From the NCBI GenBank assembly GCA_019359325.1, contig JAHHHN010000027.1:1-64000 (forward strand): a DNA stretch of 64,000 nucleotides, in the 5' to 3' direction. The stretch's first letter is position 1, and each line of letters starts with the position of its first letter. The notes under the pieces are model-generated. The model made no database searches. It was not told the origin of the DNA and saw only the letters and a program-made list of their open reading frames with translations. This document shows, piece after piece, positions 46,506 to 56,558 of this stretch. A program made the translations under genes and the position numbers. Source of the DNA: Mojavia pulchra JT2-VF2 (GTDB lineage Bacteria > Cyanobacteriota > Cyanobacteriia > Cyanobacteriales > Nostocaceae).

Positions 46506-46952
46506 ATGAAAATGCGTACACTATTTACGGTTATTCCCACGGCTTTAGCGATGAGCTTGGCGATTACCAATGTTAATTTGGCGAAGACGCCTCCAAGCTT
46601 AATTAATCCGAATTTTAATCCAGATCCAATGGTTTTTAATGGTAATTCTGGAGGTTCGATCCAAAGCAACTGTGGTAATATTCCTGCTGCACCCAATCAA
46701 GTTATTCGAGTTACAGAGTCATTGCCTTACTTGCGAGTAACAGTAGAAAGCCAAGGACAGCCAACGCTACTGATTGAAGGGCCTGGAGGACGCTTCTGTG
46801 TCTTGGCAGATAGTTACTCTGGAGGCAAACCAGAACTTTCTGGTTATTGGCAAGCGGGAGAATACTCACTTTATGTAGGCGAACTATCAAAAGGGAAGTT
46901 TAGCTATACCCTCTCGATTTCGCAACAAAAAAAGCCGTCGAACTCACGTTAA
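46506..46952 (+). CDS. Secreted hypothetical protein, 148 residues
   Basis: This protein has a signal peptide (MKMRTLFTVIPTALAMSLAI, cleavage near NLA). The mature part of about 120 residues contains two cysteines (SNCGNIP and GRFCVLADS) that could form a disulfide. The middle contains LRVTVESQGQPTLLIEGPGG and the end SGYWQAGEYSLYVGEL, a beta-sandwich-like pattern seen in small secreted cyanobacterial proteins. I do not recognise a named family; it is likely periplasmic. Confidence 0.7.
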   Translation: MKMRTLFTVIPTALAMSLAITNVNLAKTPPSLINPNFNPDPMVFNGNSGGSIQSNCGNIPAAPNQVIRVTESLPYLRVTVESQGQPTLLIEGPGGRFCVLADSYSGGKPELSGYWQAGEYSLYVGELSKGKFSYTLSISQQKKPSNSR

Positions 46953-47061
46953 ATTTGGGAATTAAGATGAGTTCATACCAATTTTCTTTATGTTTAGGAT
47001 GACAGAAAATATATTTGTTCAACTACTTTTAAATCCCGACACTGGCTAGGCGGTAGAGATT

Positions 47062-48081
47062 TTACCGCCGATATTCGTCGCCACAATCGCCGATTAACTG
47101 ATACAAATCTCGTGACTGTTGAGATACTGCATCTATCTGATTTAAATCTTCAGCATCTAGGGTAAAACTAAATATTTTGGCGTTATCTTCTAAATGTTCA
47201 GATATGCCAAGCCTCGCACCAACAATCACACCCCCGACAGCAGGCTTATCTAAGATATAACGCATTGCTACGTTAGAAATGCTAACTCCATGCTTATCGG
47301 CAATAGATTTGAGGGTAGAAAGCAATTCTTGAAATAATTGCCAACCGCCCCAAGCATCGACCATATTTTTATATTTTTTCAAGCTGACTGTAGCTAGGTC
47401 AAATCCTCGCGGTTCTGGTTTACCCAAATACTTTTCTGATAGCAAACCGCCACAAACTGTACCGTAAGTCAAAAGTTTGATGTCCTGCTGTTGGCAGAAC
47501 TGAATCATATTTACTTCAGGACGACGGTCAACGAGCGAAAATTGTACTTGGTTAGAAACTATTTTGATGCCTGCGTCAACAATAATTTTTAGGTGTTCAG
47601 TATCAAAGTTAGTCAAAGCCAAATGCTTAATTTTGCCCTCAGTTTGCAGTTCTGCCATATATTTAAGGGCATCAAGGTAGTTTTTATCTTGATATTCCCA
47701 CCAGTGAAACTGCATCAAATCTAATGATTCGACATCCATTCTTCTCAGAGAAATATTAATATTCTCCTCAACGATTTTTTTAGTCATTCTGCCAGGACGT
47801 GGAACCCACTTTGTAAAGGCTTGCACATTAGCTAACGCTTCTTTGCCACGAGTAGCAATTACTTGACGGCGAAACTCACCAATTAAATCTTCCGCGGGGC
47901 CATAGTGGTCTGCTAAATCCCAAGTAGTAAAACCTGCATCCACATATTTGAACATAGCTTGAATGGCGGCTTTGGGATCAATACCTCCGTGTCCACCAGA
48001 CACTTGCCACATTCCATTTAAGATGCGGCAAATGTTTAAATCAGGAGTAAATTGTAAACGGCTTACTGTGGGTAAATTCAT
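47062..48081 (-). CDS. Aldo/keto reductase
   Basis: This 339-residue enzyme is an AKR-fold NADPH oxidoreductase. The active-site tetrad is visible as Asp55 and Tyr60 (TTWDLADHYG), Lys91 (FTKWV) and a His in LMQFHWWEYQD. GKIKHLALTNFDTEHLKIIV and GGVIVGARLGISEHLEDNAK supply the cofactor-binding end. It belongs to the group often annotated as general aldo/keto reductases; substrate is unknown. The cytochrome c6 gene lies 32 bp upstream on the same strand. Confidence 0.93.
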   Translation of the reverse strand: MNLPTVSRLQFTPDLNICRILNGMWQVSGGHGGIDPKAAIQAMFKYVDAGFTTWDLADHYGPAEDLIGEFRRQVIATRGKEALANVQAFTKWVPRPGRMTKKIVEENINISLRRMDVESLDLMQFHWWEYQDKNYLDALKYMAELQTEGKIKHLALTNFDTEHLKIIVDAGIKIVSNQVQFSLVDRRPEVNMIQFCQQQDIKLLTYGTVCGGLLSEKYLGKPEPRGFDLATVSLKKYKNMVDAWGGWQLFQELLSTLKSIADKHGVSISNVAMRYILDKPAVGGVIVGARLGISEHLEDNAKIFSFTLDAEDLNQIDAVSQQSRDLYQLIGDCGDEYRR

Positions 48082-48113
48082 TTTAAATGGGTGAATTTTG
48101 GATTTTGAATTAT

Positions 48114-48449
48114 TTAACGCCAGTCTTTTTCAGCTTGGTCTAAAACATAAGCAGCGACATCTTGAATTTGCTGTGTAGTGAACCTGTCTTTATAAGCTGG
48201 CATATTACTTTTACCGTTGATAACAATGGATGCGATCGCCTCTAAAGAATCCATACCATATTTCTTGAGCGCTTTTTTCTTCAAAGTCTTGCCTCGTCTG
48301 ACAATATTACCACCATTCACATGACAACCAGCACAATGAATCTCGAATATTTGTGCCCCGTTATCTATCTCTGCTGCACTAGCAGACGGGGTAAGAATAT
48401 TTATAAATATTAAAAACAAAACTAATATTATTTGTATTAATTTATTCAC
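48114..48449 (-). CDS. petJ: Cytochrome c6
   Basis: This 111-residue lumenal electron carrier moves electrons from cytochrome b6f to photosystem I or to cytochrome oxidase. It has a signal peptide (MNKLIQIILVLFLIFINILT, cleavage after ASA), the haem motif CAGCH (Cys39, Cys42, His43) and the axial Met83 in SNMPAYKDRFT. The C-terminus IQDVAAYVLDQAEKDW is typical of c6. The mature part is unusually lysine-rich (LKKKALKKYG), which may reflect one of the c6 paralogues common in heterocyst-formers. The aldo/keto reductase gene follows 32 bp later. Confidence 0.92.
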   Translation of the reverse strand: MNKLIQIILVLFLIFINILTPSASAAEIDNGAQIFEIHCAGCHVNGGNIVRRGKTLKKKALKKYGMDSLEAIASIVINGKSNMPAYKDRFTTQQIQDVAAYVLDQAEKDWR

Positions 48450-48599
48450 TTTATGTCTCCTAACTTTAGTTCATTTATTTGTCAGTAAATTATCTTACAT
48501 TCATATAAAAATAAGTTTGCACTTACAAATCAAACAAAACTTATTTAATAAACTTTCTTACCTTATGCCTCCTGCCATCTGCCTTTTGCCTTACTAATA

Positions 48600-48824
48600 C
48601 TACAAAGATTCAAAGTCTGCTATAAAACCAGAAAATCTTTGACACTCTTCTTGAAATGACTCAGCATCGCTAACATCGTCAATTTTATATCCCATAATTC
48701 GCCTGCCATCTGGCATCTTTTTAGAAGTAATGCAATCACCTTGGTATTTATCTGCTAACGCTTTAAATTCAGCCCCAGAAAGTTTCCAAGCTTCTTCAGA
48801 ACAACTAATATTTACCTGCCACAT
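48600..48824 (-). CDS. Hypothetical protein, 74 residues
   Basis: This small acidic protein starts MWQVNISCSEEAWKLSGAEF and ends with ECQRFSGFIADFESL. It has three cysteines and no signal or membrane segment. I do not recognise it, but small proteins of this kind are conserved in Nostoc and the frame is undisturbed. There is no clear operon partner. Confidence 0.55.
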   Translation of the reverse strand: MWQVNISCSEEAWKLSGAEFKALADKYQGDCITSKKMPDGRRIMGYKIDDVSDAESFQEECQRFSGFIADFESL

Positions 48825-49047
48825 AAGAAACTCTCATTTTGTACCAATAAATATTAATCATCTCACAAAGTGTAAATAGATTACACATTAACAGCTATAT
48901 CAGCGAAACAGAAGGATAAAGTAAGTCCAATTGCAGTGATTTTCTATCTAAAGGAAGTACCTTACCCAAAAAGGCTGGTACATAATAGCAATAGAGGAGC
49001 GAGTCTTGAAAATTATATCCAAATTAGTTAAATACCAAGAATTGAAC

Positions 49048-49848
49048 ATGGCTAACAATATCAAAGAGAAAATTCAAGCAGACTTGCAACAAGCTAAAGA
49101 AACTGGGCAATTAAGAACTGACAGGATTCGAGAAATTGTTAAAGCCGCAGTTTCTCAGGTAGCTTCTGAGTTTAAAGCAGGTTCTACCGAACTACGTAGC
49201 ATTGTTAGAGATGCTGTTTCTGCGGTAATTGAAAACGTCCAAGAAAAAGGTAGCGAAATCAAAGAAGAAGTGACAGCTTCAATTGAAGGAGCGCTGGAAG
49301 GCGTTAATAGCAAAAGACATGAAAATATTATTAAAACCCAGACAGAACTTCAAAAGCTACAGGCTCAACTAGATAGCGAAGAGGAACAACTTCAACAAGA
49401 TGTGGATGTAATTTTGGCAGAAATTGAAGAGACAGATCATCAAACGTCACCTAGTAATAAAACTGTCATTGACTCTGCTATCAATTCCATCAAAGATAGT
49501 GAAGAAGCAGCCTTGCTGAAGAAACGTTATGCTCAACTGCAAGCGCAACTAGCTATTGTGCGAGCTAACTTAGCTGCACGCTACGGTGGACGTTCTGAAG
49601 AGGTAAAAAATTACCTTGATGAAGCTAAAAACTGGTATGATAAAACTCGTCCCCAAGCAGAAAATCTGGCTATACAAGTAGAACAGAAGCGATCGCAACT
49701 CGATGAAAAACTGGGTGAAGCAGGAGGTGCGATCGCTAGAAGAGAACGCCAGCTAAAACAATCTTTACGAGAGTTACTGCTAACAGCATCTGACTGGTTT
49801 AAAGACAAAGACCACAGTGATAAGCAACCGATTAATCCTAGAAGATAG
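49048..49848 (+). CDS. Helical/coiled-coil protein, 266 residues
   Basis: This hydrophilic protein begins MANNIKEKIQADLQQAKETG and is almost entirely predicted helix: DRIREIVKAAVSQVASEFKA, then a long coiled-coil stretch near residues 95-135 and LLKKRYAQLQAQLAIVRANL near 165-190. There is no membrane segment. The composition recalls apolipophorin- or phasin-like helical bundles. The ATG at 49048 was preferred to an upstream TTG. Not a named family that I can recognise. It is closed by a strong terminator. Confidence 0.75.
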   Translation: MANNIKEKIQADLQQAKETGQLRTDRIREIVKAAVSQVASEFKAGSTELRSIVRDAVSAVIENVQEKGSEIKEEVTASIEGALEGVNSKRHENIIKTQTELQKLQAQLDSEEEQLQQDVDVILAEIEETDHQTSPSNKTVIDSAINSIKDSEEAALLKKRYAQLQAQLAIVRANLAARYGGRSEEVKNYLDEAKNWYDKTRPQAENLAIQVEQKRSQLDEKLGEAGGAIARRERQLKQSLRELLLTASDWFKDKDHSDKQPINPRR

Positions 49849-49907
49849 TTTCTAAAGTCTCTTTCTTTCTAGGTTCTTGATACCCACAGATAAATAATTC
49901 AACTAAA

Positions 49908-49947
49908 TTAAGACCTCTCTTTTTTTATGAGAGGTCTTAATTTTTAT
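49908..49947 (+). terminator. Intrinsic terminator after the coiled-coil gene
   Basis: A perfect 12-bp stem TTAAGACCTCTC and GAGAGGTCTTAA with a 9-base loop is followed by TTTTTATT. It is nearly symmetrical and may also serve the minus strand. Confidence 0.9.
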
Positions 49948-50138
49948 TATGTATTGATACGGGAAGAAGAGCAGGTTATTTTCATTCTTTTTAACGTTGT
50001 TCTACTTACCACATCAACTCTTAATGATTAGTTGATCTTGAACTAAATCTGTCGTTATATTTTCATCAAACCTAATAAAAATAGGATGGTTATTACCACC
50101 CTATTAAGTCTTGCTTAAGAGGAGTTATGGAACTAAAC

Positions 50139-50318
50139 TTAATAGCTTCTAAGTTGCTCTTCATGTTTGGCAATAACCCAAACTGCATGAATGCTGCCAG
50201 GAAGCCAACCTAACAGTGTGAGCAAAATATTGATGAACAGTGTTGGGCCAAAACCAACTTCTAGAAAAACTCCTACCGGAGGTAACAACAGGCCAAGAAG
50301 CAAACGGGTTAATTTCAT
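50139..50318 (-). CDS. YqaE/Pmp3-family small membrane protein
   Basis: This 59-residue protein starts MKLTRLLLGLLLPPVGVFLE, continues VGFGPTLFINILLTLLGWLP and ends GSIHAVWVIAKHEEQLRSY. Two membrane helices with PP near the first and the LGWLPGxIHAxWVI motif are diagnostic of the YqaE/Pmp3 (UPF0057) family, whose yeast member guards membrane potential under salt stress. It is short enough to be missed by a 60-residue cut-off. A holin-like gene lies 148 bp upstream on the same strand. Confidence 0.92.
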   Translation of the reverse strand: MKLTRLLLGLLLPPVGVFLEVGFGPTLFINILLTLLGWLPGSIHAVWVIAKHEEQLRSY

Positions 50319-50465
50319 GGTTTCGATTCTAATGTTTGATTGGTTTACTTACATTTGTATGAAGGTCACCGAATTATAAAATCCACCTAAAGAATTATAT
50401 TTATTCGACGACTGATATTTAGCACAGATACATAATGGAACTAGTATCTATACCCTGAATGTTAT

Positions 50466-50864
50466 TTAGCTGGAAGGTAATTCTCCCTTGTTATTAACAT
50501 CTCCACTGCCTAAAGCCAGATTTTTTTCAACAAAGTAGTTGTTAATGAAGGTGTTAGCAAAAGATAGAATCACTGGCCCAAGAAGGAAAGCAATAATTCC
50601 CCTAGCTGAAAAGCCCGGAACTAGCGCTGCTGCTAATGCGAAACAAATACCGTTAACAACTAGCGAAAATGCTCCAAAGCTTAAGAAATTAAGTGGTAAA
50701 GATAAGGTAGAAAGAATTGGTTTTACTGAACCATTGATTAAACCAATAACTAACGCTGCGATCATAGCAGCGGGAAAATTAGCAATATTAACGCCTGGAA
50801 CAACTAAATCAACTATTAGCAGGCTCAAAGCTGTAGCTATTGCTGTTAACAAGGGTCCCAACAT
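50466..50864 (-). CDS. Holin-4-like (phage holin family) membrane protein
   Basis: This 132-residue protein has four hydrophobic helices (LTAIATALSLLIVDLVVPGV, AAMIAALVIGLINGSVKPIL, SLPLNFLSFGAFSLVVNGIC, GIIAFLLGPVILSFANTFIN). It matches the phage-holin-4/Mycobacteriophage-holin-like family, which is widespread in bacterial chromosomes without phages. There is no lysin or phage gene nearby, so a phage role is unlikely. It ends with a short acidic tail. Confidence 0.85.
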   Translation of the reverse strand: MLGPLLTAIATALSLLIVDLVVPGVNIANFPAAMIAALVIGLINGSVKPILSTLSLPLNFLSFGAFSLVVNGICFALAAALVPGFSARGIIAFLLGPVILSFANTFINNYFVEKNLALGSGDVNNKGELPSS

Positions 50865-51112
50865 TATTTTTACCTCAGAAACAGATTCTCGAACGAGTGA
50901 ACTTATTTATACTATTTTTACCTATTCAATCTGTCTGAACCTCAATAGCAGGGTAGATTCTGCTTCTACCATTTGGCTGAGAAATGAGCAAGCTGAAAAA
51001 TTAGTTTTTAATTTTACTATTTCATCTTTTATTGTGAGAGCTTGAGAAGTTCTTTATAAAGAAAATCTTAAATTTTTAGGCTGCTTGATATTGCCATTTC
51101 ATCACCCTGATG

Positions 51113-51140
51113 GAATTTGATATTGAGAGATATCAAATTC
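51113..51140. repeat. Perfect-stem hairpin downstream of the ferredoxin gene
   Basis: GAATTTGATAT pairs with ATATCAAATTC around a short GA-rich loop. It lies just past the ferredoxin stop. No T-tract follows on the minus strand, so it is either a weak terminator or an mRNA-stabilising end. Confidence 0.55.
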
Positions 51141-51147
51141 CTAAAAT

Positions 51148-51471
51148 TTATTGCTTGTAGTAAAGCGACGATTTATATAAGACTTGTTCTTGATGGGTTT
51201 CTAAGGTGCAATCAGATACCGGGTAAGTCACACAAGTGATAACATAACTAGCTTGAATTTCCTTGGGACTAAGAAACTTTTGCTCACTTTGATCAACTTC
51301 ACCACTGATAAGTTTAGCAACACAAGCAGAACATTCGCCTTGTTTACACCCAGAGGGAAGGCGGATACCAAAGTCTTCTGCTATATCGAGGATATATTGA
51401 TCATCTGGTACTTCAATGGTGCGATCTAACCCGATTGCAGGATTGATGAGTCGAACTTGATAAACTACCAT
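51148..51471 (-). CDS. [2Fe-2S] plant-type ferredoxin
   Basis: This 107-residue ferredoxin has the four cluster ligands Cys42, Cys47, Cys50 (SGCKQGECSACVAKL) and Cys80 (YVITCVTYP) in the plant-type beta-grasp pattern. The segment GLDRTIEVPDDQYILDIAED is typical of the fold, but the C-terminal extension (CTLETHQEQVLYKSSLYYK) is longer than in photosynthetic PetF. It is probably one of the specialised ferredoxins of heterocyst-forming cyanobacteria. The partner enzyme is unknown; it stands alone. Confidence 0.93.
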   Translation of the reverse strand: MVVYQVRLINPAIGLDRTIEVPDDQYILDIAEDFGIRLPSGCKQGECSACVAKLISGEVDQSEQKFLSPKEIQASYVITCVTYPVSDCTLETHQEQVLYKSSLYYKQ

Positions 51472-51633
51472 CTGTGATTACGGATACAAGAGTTAACTGT
51501 TGTTATTTTCTACTTTTGGGGAAGTTTCACGCGAAGTATTAAATACTCTATAGGGTATCGCTATATGAGCAAAGCCTACCTACGCAGGCTTTGTTTCTAT
51601 AGTCGCCTCTTTTGCAGAGTGAAGACATTATAT

Positions 51634-53790
51634 TTACTGTCTAAGTGATTTCATCGACAAACTAATCCGCTTCAGCTTCTCATTAATTTCTAGTACCCGT
51701 ACCTTCACGACTTGCCCAACTTTAACAATTTTCTTTGGATCATCTACAAATCTGTCAGCAAGTTGGGAGATATGTACTAAGCCATCCTGATGCACACCAA
51801 TATCAACAAATGCACCGAAGTTGGCGACGTTCGTGATGATACCTTCTAATTCCATTCCTACCTGCAAATCCTTAATTTCTGTAATTCCCTCTTTGAAGGT
51901 GGCATATTTAAACTCAGCACGGGGATCTCTGCCTGGTTTTTCTAGTTCGCTGAGGATGTCGCGCAGTGTGGGTTCGCCTACGCTATCGGTGACATATTTT
52001 TTCAAGTTGGTCTTTTTAAGTTTTTCGGCAATTTGTGTCACCTGATTTAATGGCACACTTAAATCGGATGCGATCGCTTCTACTAAAGAGTAACTTTCTG
52101 GATGCACTGCGGTATTATCTAAAGGATTTTCACCGTTGCGAATCCGCAGAAAACCGGCTGCTTGTTCAAACGCTTTTGGCCCCAACTTCGGTACTTTTAA
52201 GAGTTGACGACGATTTTTAAAAGCTCCGTACTGGTTCCGATAGGCAACAATGTTATTGGCAACTGTTGGTGTAATTCCCGAAACAAAGGTCAAAAGTTCC
52301 TTAGAAGCGGTGTTCAAATCCACACCTACATAGTTGACGCAGCTTTCTACAGTTTCATCCAACTTTTTCTTCAGCAACTTTTGGTCAACGTCATGCTGGT
52401 ATTGTCCCACGCCAATTGATTTGGGATCGATTTTCACCAGTTCCGCTAGGGGATCTTGCAAACGGCGACCAATACTAATCGCACCGCGCACGGTAATATC
52501 TAAATCGGGAAACTCTTCCAATGCAACTTTGCTGGCAGAATATATAGATGCACCAGACTCATTTACCATTACCTTTGTCGGTTTGCGTTCTATAGCTTGT
52601 AGTACTTGCGAGACAAACTCTTCAGTCTCGCGGGAAGCTGTACCGTTACCAATAGCAATTAACTCAATTTTGTACTTTTCAATCAGATTTTTGATTGTTT
52701 GTGCAGCTTTAGTGCGTTGTTCAGCCGCTTGGTGGGGAAATACCGCCTGGTATTCTAAAAATTTCCCTGTTTGGTCGATTACTGCTACTTTACACCCAGT
52801 TCTAAACCCAGGATCTATTGCCAAGGTTGGTTTCATACCTGCAGGTGCAGATAGTAGCAACTCCCGCAAATTAGTTTCAAAGGTTTTGATGGATTCAAAA
52901 TCAGCGTAGGTTTTCTTCTCAGCAATTACCTCCCCCATCAGAGAAGTTTTCATCAAGCGGTTAAATGCATCCTTCAGCATTGCTTGATAAAAATCTCGAA
53001 TAGCGCGGACTTTGGTTTTAATTTCTTGGGACTCTAAATAGGAAAGTACGACATCCTCATCAAAAGCAATTTCAAAGGTTAACACTCCCTCCGCTTCACC
53101 GCGACACAAGGCCAAAATATTATGGGGTGCAATGCTTTTCACCTTAGCTTGATAGTTGCGGTACATCTCAAATTTCGTCGTTCCTTCAGGATGTTCATCT
53201 TTAATCCGAGAGATGAATACCCCCGACTCTAAAAGATAATCGCGGATATATGCACGTAGCTCTGCTGTTTCTGCCACTTCCTCCGCTAAGATGTCAGCAG
53301 CACCTTTCAGCGCCTCTTCTGAAGACTTGACTCCTTGATCTGAAATATACTTGGCTGCTTCCGCCTCTAATGAAGCCGATCCAGGACTTTTGACATTTAG
53401 CGACTTGATAAACTCTGCCAGTGGTTCTAATCCTTTTTCTCTGGCGATTGTAGCGCGAGTACGCCGCTTTGGTCGATAGGGTAAGTATAAATCCTCAAGC
53501 TCAGTTTTTTGTAAACAGGATGTGATTTTCTCATTGAGTTCATCAGTGAGTTTACCTTGTGTAGCGATCGCCTTTATAATCGTTGCTTTTCGCTCTTCCA
53601 GTTCGCTTAAGTAGGTATACCTATCGGATAGGTCGCGTAGCTGGACTTCATCCATTTCGCCGGTGCGCTCTTTACGGTAACGTGCGATAAAAGGAATTGT
53701 CGCACCCTCAGCGAAAAGTTCCAGCGCATTTTGCACCTGATAAGGTTTGAGGTCTAATTCAGTTGCCAGTAGTTGAGCAATGTTCAGCAT
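51634..53790 (-). CDS. tex: RNA-binding transcription accessory protein Tex
   Basis: This 718-residue nucleic-acid-binding protein has the Tex layout: N-terminal helical region (LKPYQVQNALELFAEGATIP, FIARYRKERTGEMDEVQLRD), a YqgF-like RNase H fold (PTLAIDPGFRTGCKVAVIDQ, IAIGNGTASRETEEFV), helix-hairpin-helix motifs (NTASKELLTFVSGITPTVAN, NRRQLLKVPKLGPKAFEQAA) and a C-terminal S1 domain (GIITNVANFGAFVDIGVHQD, GLVHISQLAD). It is related to eukaryotic Spt6 and affects transcription and translation-associated processes. No operon partners. Confidence 0.97.
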   Translation of the reverse strand: MLNIAQLLATELDLKPYQVQNALELFAEGATIPFIARYRKERTGEMDEVQLRDLSDRYTYLSELEERKATIIKAIATQGKLTDELNEKITSCLQKTELEDLYLPYRPKRRTRATIAREKGLEPLAEFIKSLNVKSPGSASLEAEAAKYISDQGVKSSEEALKGAADILAEEVAETAELRAYIRDYLLESGVFISRIKDEHPEGTTKFEMYRNYQAKVKSIAPHNILALCRGEAEGVLTFEIAFDEDVVLSYLESQEIKTKVRAIRDFYQAMLKDAFNRLMKTSLMGEVIAEKKTYADFESIKTFETNLRELLLSAPAGMKPTLAIDPGFRTGCKVAVIDQTGKFLEYQAVFPHQAAEQRTKAAQTIKNLIEKYKIELIAIGNGTASRETEEFVSQVLQAIERKPTKVMVNESGASIYSASKVALEEFPDLDITVRGAISIGRRLQDPLAELVKIDPKSIGVGQYQHDVDQKLLKKKLDETVESCVNYVGVDLNTASKELLTFVSGITPTVANNIVAYRNQYGAFKNRRQLLKVPKLGPKAFEQAAGFLRIRNGENPLDNTAVHPESYSLVEAIASDLSVPLNQVTQIAEKLKKTNLKKYVTDSVGEPTLRDILSELEKPGRDPRAEFKYATFKEGITEIKDLQVGMELEGIITNVANFGAFVDIGVHQDGLVHISQLADRFVDDPKKIVKVGQVVKVRVLEINEKLKRISLSMKSLRQ

Positions 53791-54029
53791 CGGGTGACTA
53801 AGTTGAAAACGTTACTCTCAAGGTAATATGCTAAATCCTTATCCCAATGCAAGCGTAAAGTGTTAAGCTAATTTACCAGATGATTATAAAATCTTGATTT
53901 TTACTACCGTTATTCTACATAGCCCGTTGTGAGTAGTTCCAACTGGGATGTAAAATTAACTACAATGCCCAAAACAGTTTGCATCTGTTTATAGCAACGT
54001 TATAACTCTGATTTCAGAGGTTAGTTAGA

Positions 54030-54233
54030 ATGGCTTTGTTTTTTTTAGTTCCACTTTGTACAGCTTTAATAACTGGCTATTTAGTTAAACAAACTACTGA
54101 CGAAATAGCATACATCGCTGGTGTTTTTGGATGTGTCTGCTTCATTTTGAGTTTAATTTTAGCACCGTGGCAGATCCAGTCATTACTGTTAATTGTTGTG
54201 CTTTTCACTACTAATAAACTGTTGGCAAAATAA
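54030..54233 (+). CDS. Small membrane protein, 67 residues
   Basis: This very hydrophobic protein starts MALFFLVPLCTALITGYLVK, then DEIAYIAGVFGCVCFILSLI and QSLLLIVVLFTTNKLLAK. It has two or three membrane helices, two neighbouring cysteines and few charges. I do not recognise the family. The frame begins with a plausible ATG after GGTTAGTTAGA. Confidence 0.55.
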   Translation: MALFFLVPLCTALITGYLVKQTTDEIAYIAGVFGCVCFILSLILAPWQIQSLLLIVVLFTTNKLLAK

Positions 54234-54858
54234 TCAATGCCAATTACTAATGCTGTCAGGAAACAACTATGAAAAACCAGATGAGATTCGCTGTGCCGAA
54301 TTAATGTTTTTCTGAGCGCAACTTTGACGAACTAGCTATACGTAGGTATTGATGTGTCATCTACCAAACATAGGTTAAGTATTGTTGCCAAACCTACGTA
54401 TTCAGGTCAAAGACATTTGGAAACAGTTTTATTAAAATTGTTAAGGTACATCTTTTAAGCAACAGCGATTGCGCGGAGCGCAGCGCCAAAGGCGATCGCT
54501 CCCTTCAAAATTTATAGCGATTAGAAAATATCTCCTAAATAATTACCCTTCTAGGTTTTGGCTGAGGATTAGCGATCATATTCGTAGCTACGAATCTCCT
54601 TAGAGTTTGCGATCGCGCAATTTTTGAATACAAACTAGTTCATTATATTAGTAACCTATATTTTATCTCTACTTGTGCATGATGGCGATCGCTATCTAAG
54701 TTTTGTTACCACTGTTACTTAGAGTCAGGGTTTAAAATTTCCAGGTGAGGAAACCCCTACAGCCCAACTGCGGACTGCGGCTTTCACCGATTTGTTAGAC
54801 TAAACACACCAGGATTTTTCAGTCAAATCTCTGAATACGCCAGCAGACGAGGCTATCC
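54234..54858. other. Intergenic region before tldD with palindromic repeat
   Basis: About 625 bases without a gene. At 54465-54502 there is a GC-rich palindromic repeat beginning AGCGATTGCGCGGAGCGC and ending GCGATCGCT, a common Nostoc arrangement overlapping a HIP1 site. The tldD promoter must lie here. Nothing else of note. Confidence 0.55.
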
Positions 54859-56331
54859 ATGCTTACAAGTACGCTACTTCTCTCAAATCAACTCCCCACC
54901 CTGCAATACTCCTCCACATCGGAACGATTCGATGATACTTGGGAAGCTCCTTTGGCTACCCTTCTAGGGCTAGGACGTGCCGCTGGAGCCGACTTCATCG
55001 AATTTTATTTAGAGCGTCGCAACTATATCAGTTGCCTTGCCGAGGATGACGCTATTACCAGTATTTCACCAAGCCTAGCTACAGGTGCGGGAGTTAGAGT
55101 ATTTCGCGGCAAAGCCGATTGCTACGTCAGCACCAATAACCTTTCATTTTCCGGGTTGAAAGCAGCCTTAGAAAAAGGTCTTTCTATCTTAGGATTGCAA
55201 TTACCTGCACCTAACGCTTTCATCCCAGAAATCAATCTAGAATTACTGAGAGACTACGCCACAAAAAGAGGTAAAGATGGTTGGTTACCTGTGTGTAGCT
55301 CCATCAGAGAAATGGGAGAAGTCCTACTTGATGGTACTGCCCAATTGCAGAGAAAAGCCAGCCATGTGCAATCCCGCCGTGCTACCTATTTCCGGGATTG
55401 GCAAGAAGTTTTAGTCGCCGCCAGCGATGGTACTTTTGCCCGTGACATTCGCCTCACTCAGTCAGTAGGATTTAACCTTCTCTGTGCAGATGGGGCTAAT
55501 CGTGCATCCATCGGTGAACGTGCTGGCAATACTAGCGATGCCAACTTCCTCAGAACCTGGGATTATCAACAAGCTGCCGAACACATAGCCGAATCCGCTG
55601 GTAAGATGCTCTACGCAGATTATGTAGAGTCAGGTACTTATCCCATTATCATGGCCAATCACTTTGGCGGGGTAATCTTCCACGAAGCTTGCGGACACCT
55701 TTTAGAAACTACTCAAATTGAACGTAATACTTCTCCCTTTGCTGATAAAAAAGGCGAGAAAATTGCCCACGAAAGCCTCACAGCTTGGGATGAAGGACGA
55801 GCCGAGAATGCCTTCGGGACAATTGACATGGATGACGAAGGTATGCCTGCTCAAAGAACCCTATTGATTGAAAAAGGCGTTCTCAAGAACTTTTTAGCAG
55901 ACAGAACTGGTTCTTGGCGCACCGGACACCCCAGAACAGGCAGTGGACGCCGCCAAAATTATACCTTTGCTGCTGCTAGCCGGATGCGTAATACTTATAT
56001 CGATTCCGGTGAATACAGCATTGATGATTTATTTGCCTCCATTGATAAAGGTATTTACTGCAAAAAAATGGGCGGTGGTAGTGTTGGTGCTACAGGTCAA
56101 TTTAACTTTGGTGTGGATGAAGCTTACTTGATTGAAAATGGCAAAATTACCAAGCCTTTAAAAGGAGCAATTCTAATTGGTGAAGCTAAGGAAATTATGA
56201 ATAAAATTTCCATGTGTTCTCAAGATTTAGAACTTGCACCAGGATTCTGTGGTTCCGTCAGTGGCAGTATCTACACCACAGTAGGACAACCACATATCAA
56301 GGTTGATTCTATTACCGTAGGCGGACGCTAA
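54859..56331 (+). CDS. tldD: TldD-type metalloprotease subunit
   Basis: This 490-residue protein is the catalytic subunit of the TldD/TldE protease, which cuts unstructured peptides through a central cavity. The zinc motif HEACGH is at residues 275-280 ([14 protein letters not shown]). The C-terminal part holds [20 protein letters not shown] and [12 protein letters not shown]-type segments. The inactive partner TldE is encoded 250 bp downstream on the same strand, so the two form a pair. In bacteria this protease matures microcins and degrades the CcdA antitoxin; its role in cyanobacteria is unclear. Confidence 0.95.
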   Translation: MLTSTLLLSNQLPTLQYSSTSERFDDTWEAPLATLLGLGRAAGADFIEFYLERRNYISCLAEDDAITSISPSLATGAGVRVFRGKADCYVSTNNLSFSGLKAALEKGLSILGLQLPAPNAFIPEINLELLRDYATKRGKDGWLPVCSSIREMGEVLLDGTAQLQRKASHVQSRRATYFRDWQEVLVAASDGTFARDIRLTQSVGFNLLCADGANRASIGERAGNTSDANFLRTWDYQQAAEHIAESAGKMLYADYVESGTYPIIMANHFGGVIFHEACGHLLETTQIERNTSPFADKKGEKIAHESLTAWDEGRAENAFGTIDMDDEGMPAQRTLLIEKGVLKNFLADRTGSWRTGHPRTGSGRRQNYTFAAASRMRNTYIDSGEYSIDDLFASIDKGIYCKKMGGGSVGATGQFNFGVDEAYLIENGKITKPLKGAILIGEAKEIMNKISMCSQDLELAPGFCGSVSGSIYTTVGQPHIKVDSITVGGR

Positions 56332-56391
56332 CAGCTACTCCTTTCTCGCTATAAAATTACTTATTTCTTCTCTTCTTCGTGTCCTTTGCAC

Positions 56392-56432
56392 GCCAGTTGC
56401 TTCAAGTCGGCGGAGCCGCCCAACGCACTGGC
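56392..56432. repeat. 41-bp dispersed palindromic repeat, copy C
   Basis: An outer stem from GCCAGTTGC with GCACTGGC encloses an inner hairpin (GTCGGC, GGA, GCCGCC). It has the same length as copy A at 12962. Positions 5/37, 15/29 and 20/24 differ between the copies but stay paired. It lies between tldD and tldE. Confidence 0.75.
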
Positions 56433-56558
56433 TCGTCTTTGCGGTTCGTCAGAGAAAAATTGAGGTATTCTTGCAGTGAGACAGGAGTAATAACAATTTA
56501 TTAGAGCCACAGATAAAGATATTATCCATCCGCATTCATCTGCACCCATCAGCAGTTT

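Noticed and set aside
50191-50379. 62-codon plus-strand frame
   Set aside because: It lies opposite the better-supported YqaE/Pmp3 gene at 50139-50318.
50466-50864. Prophage remnant because of a holin-like protein
   Set aside because: No phage structural, lysin or integrase genes nearby; such holin-like proteins are common chromosomal genes.
52035-52909. Plus-strand frames opposite tex
   Set aside because: Antisense to a fully conserved Tex coding sequence.
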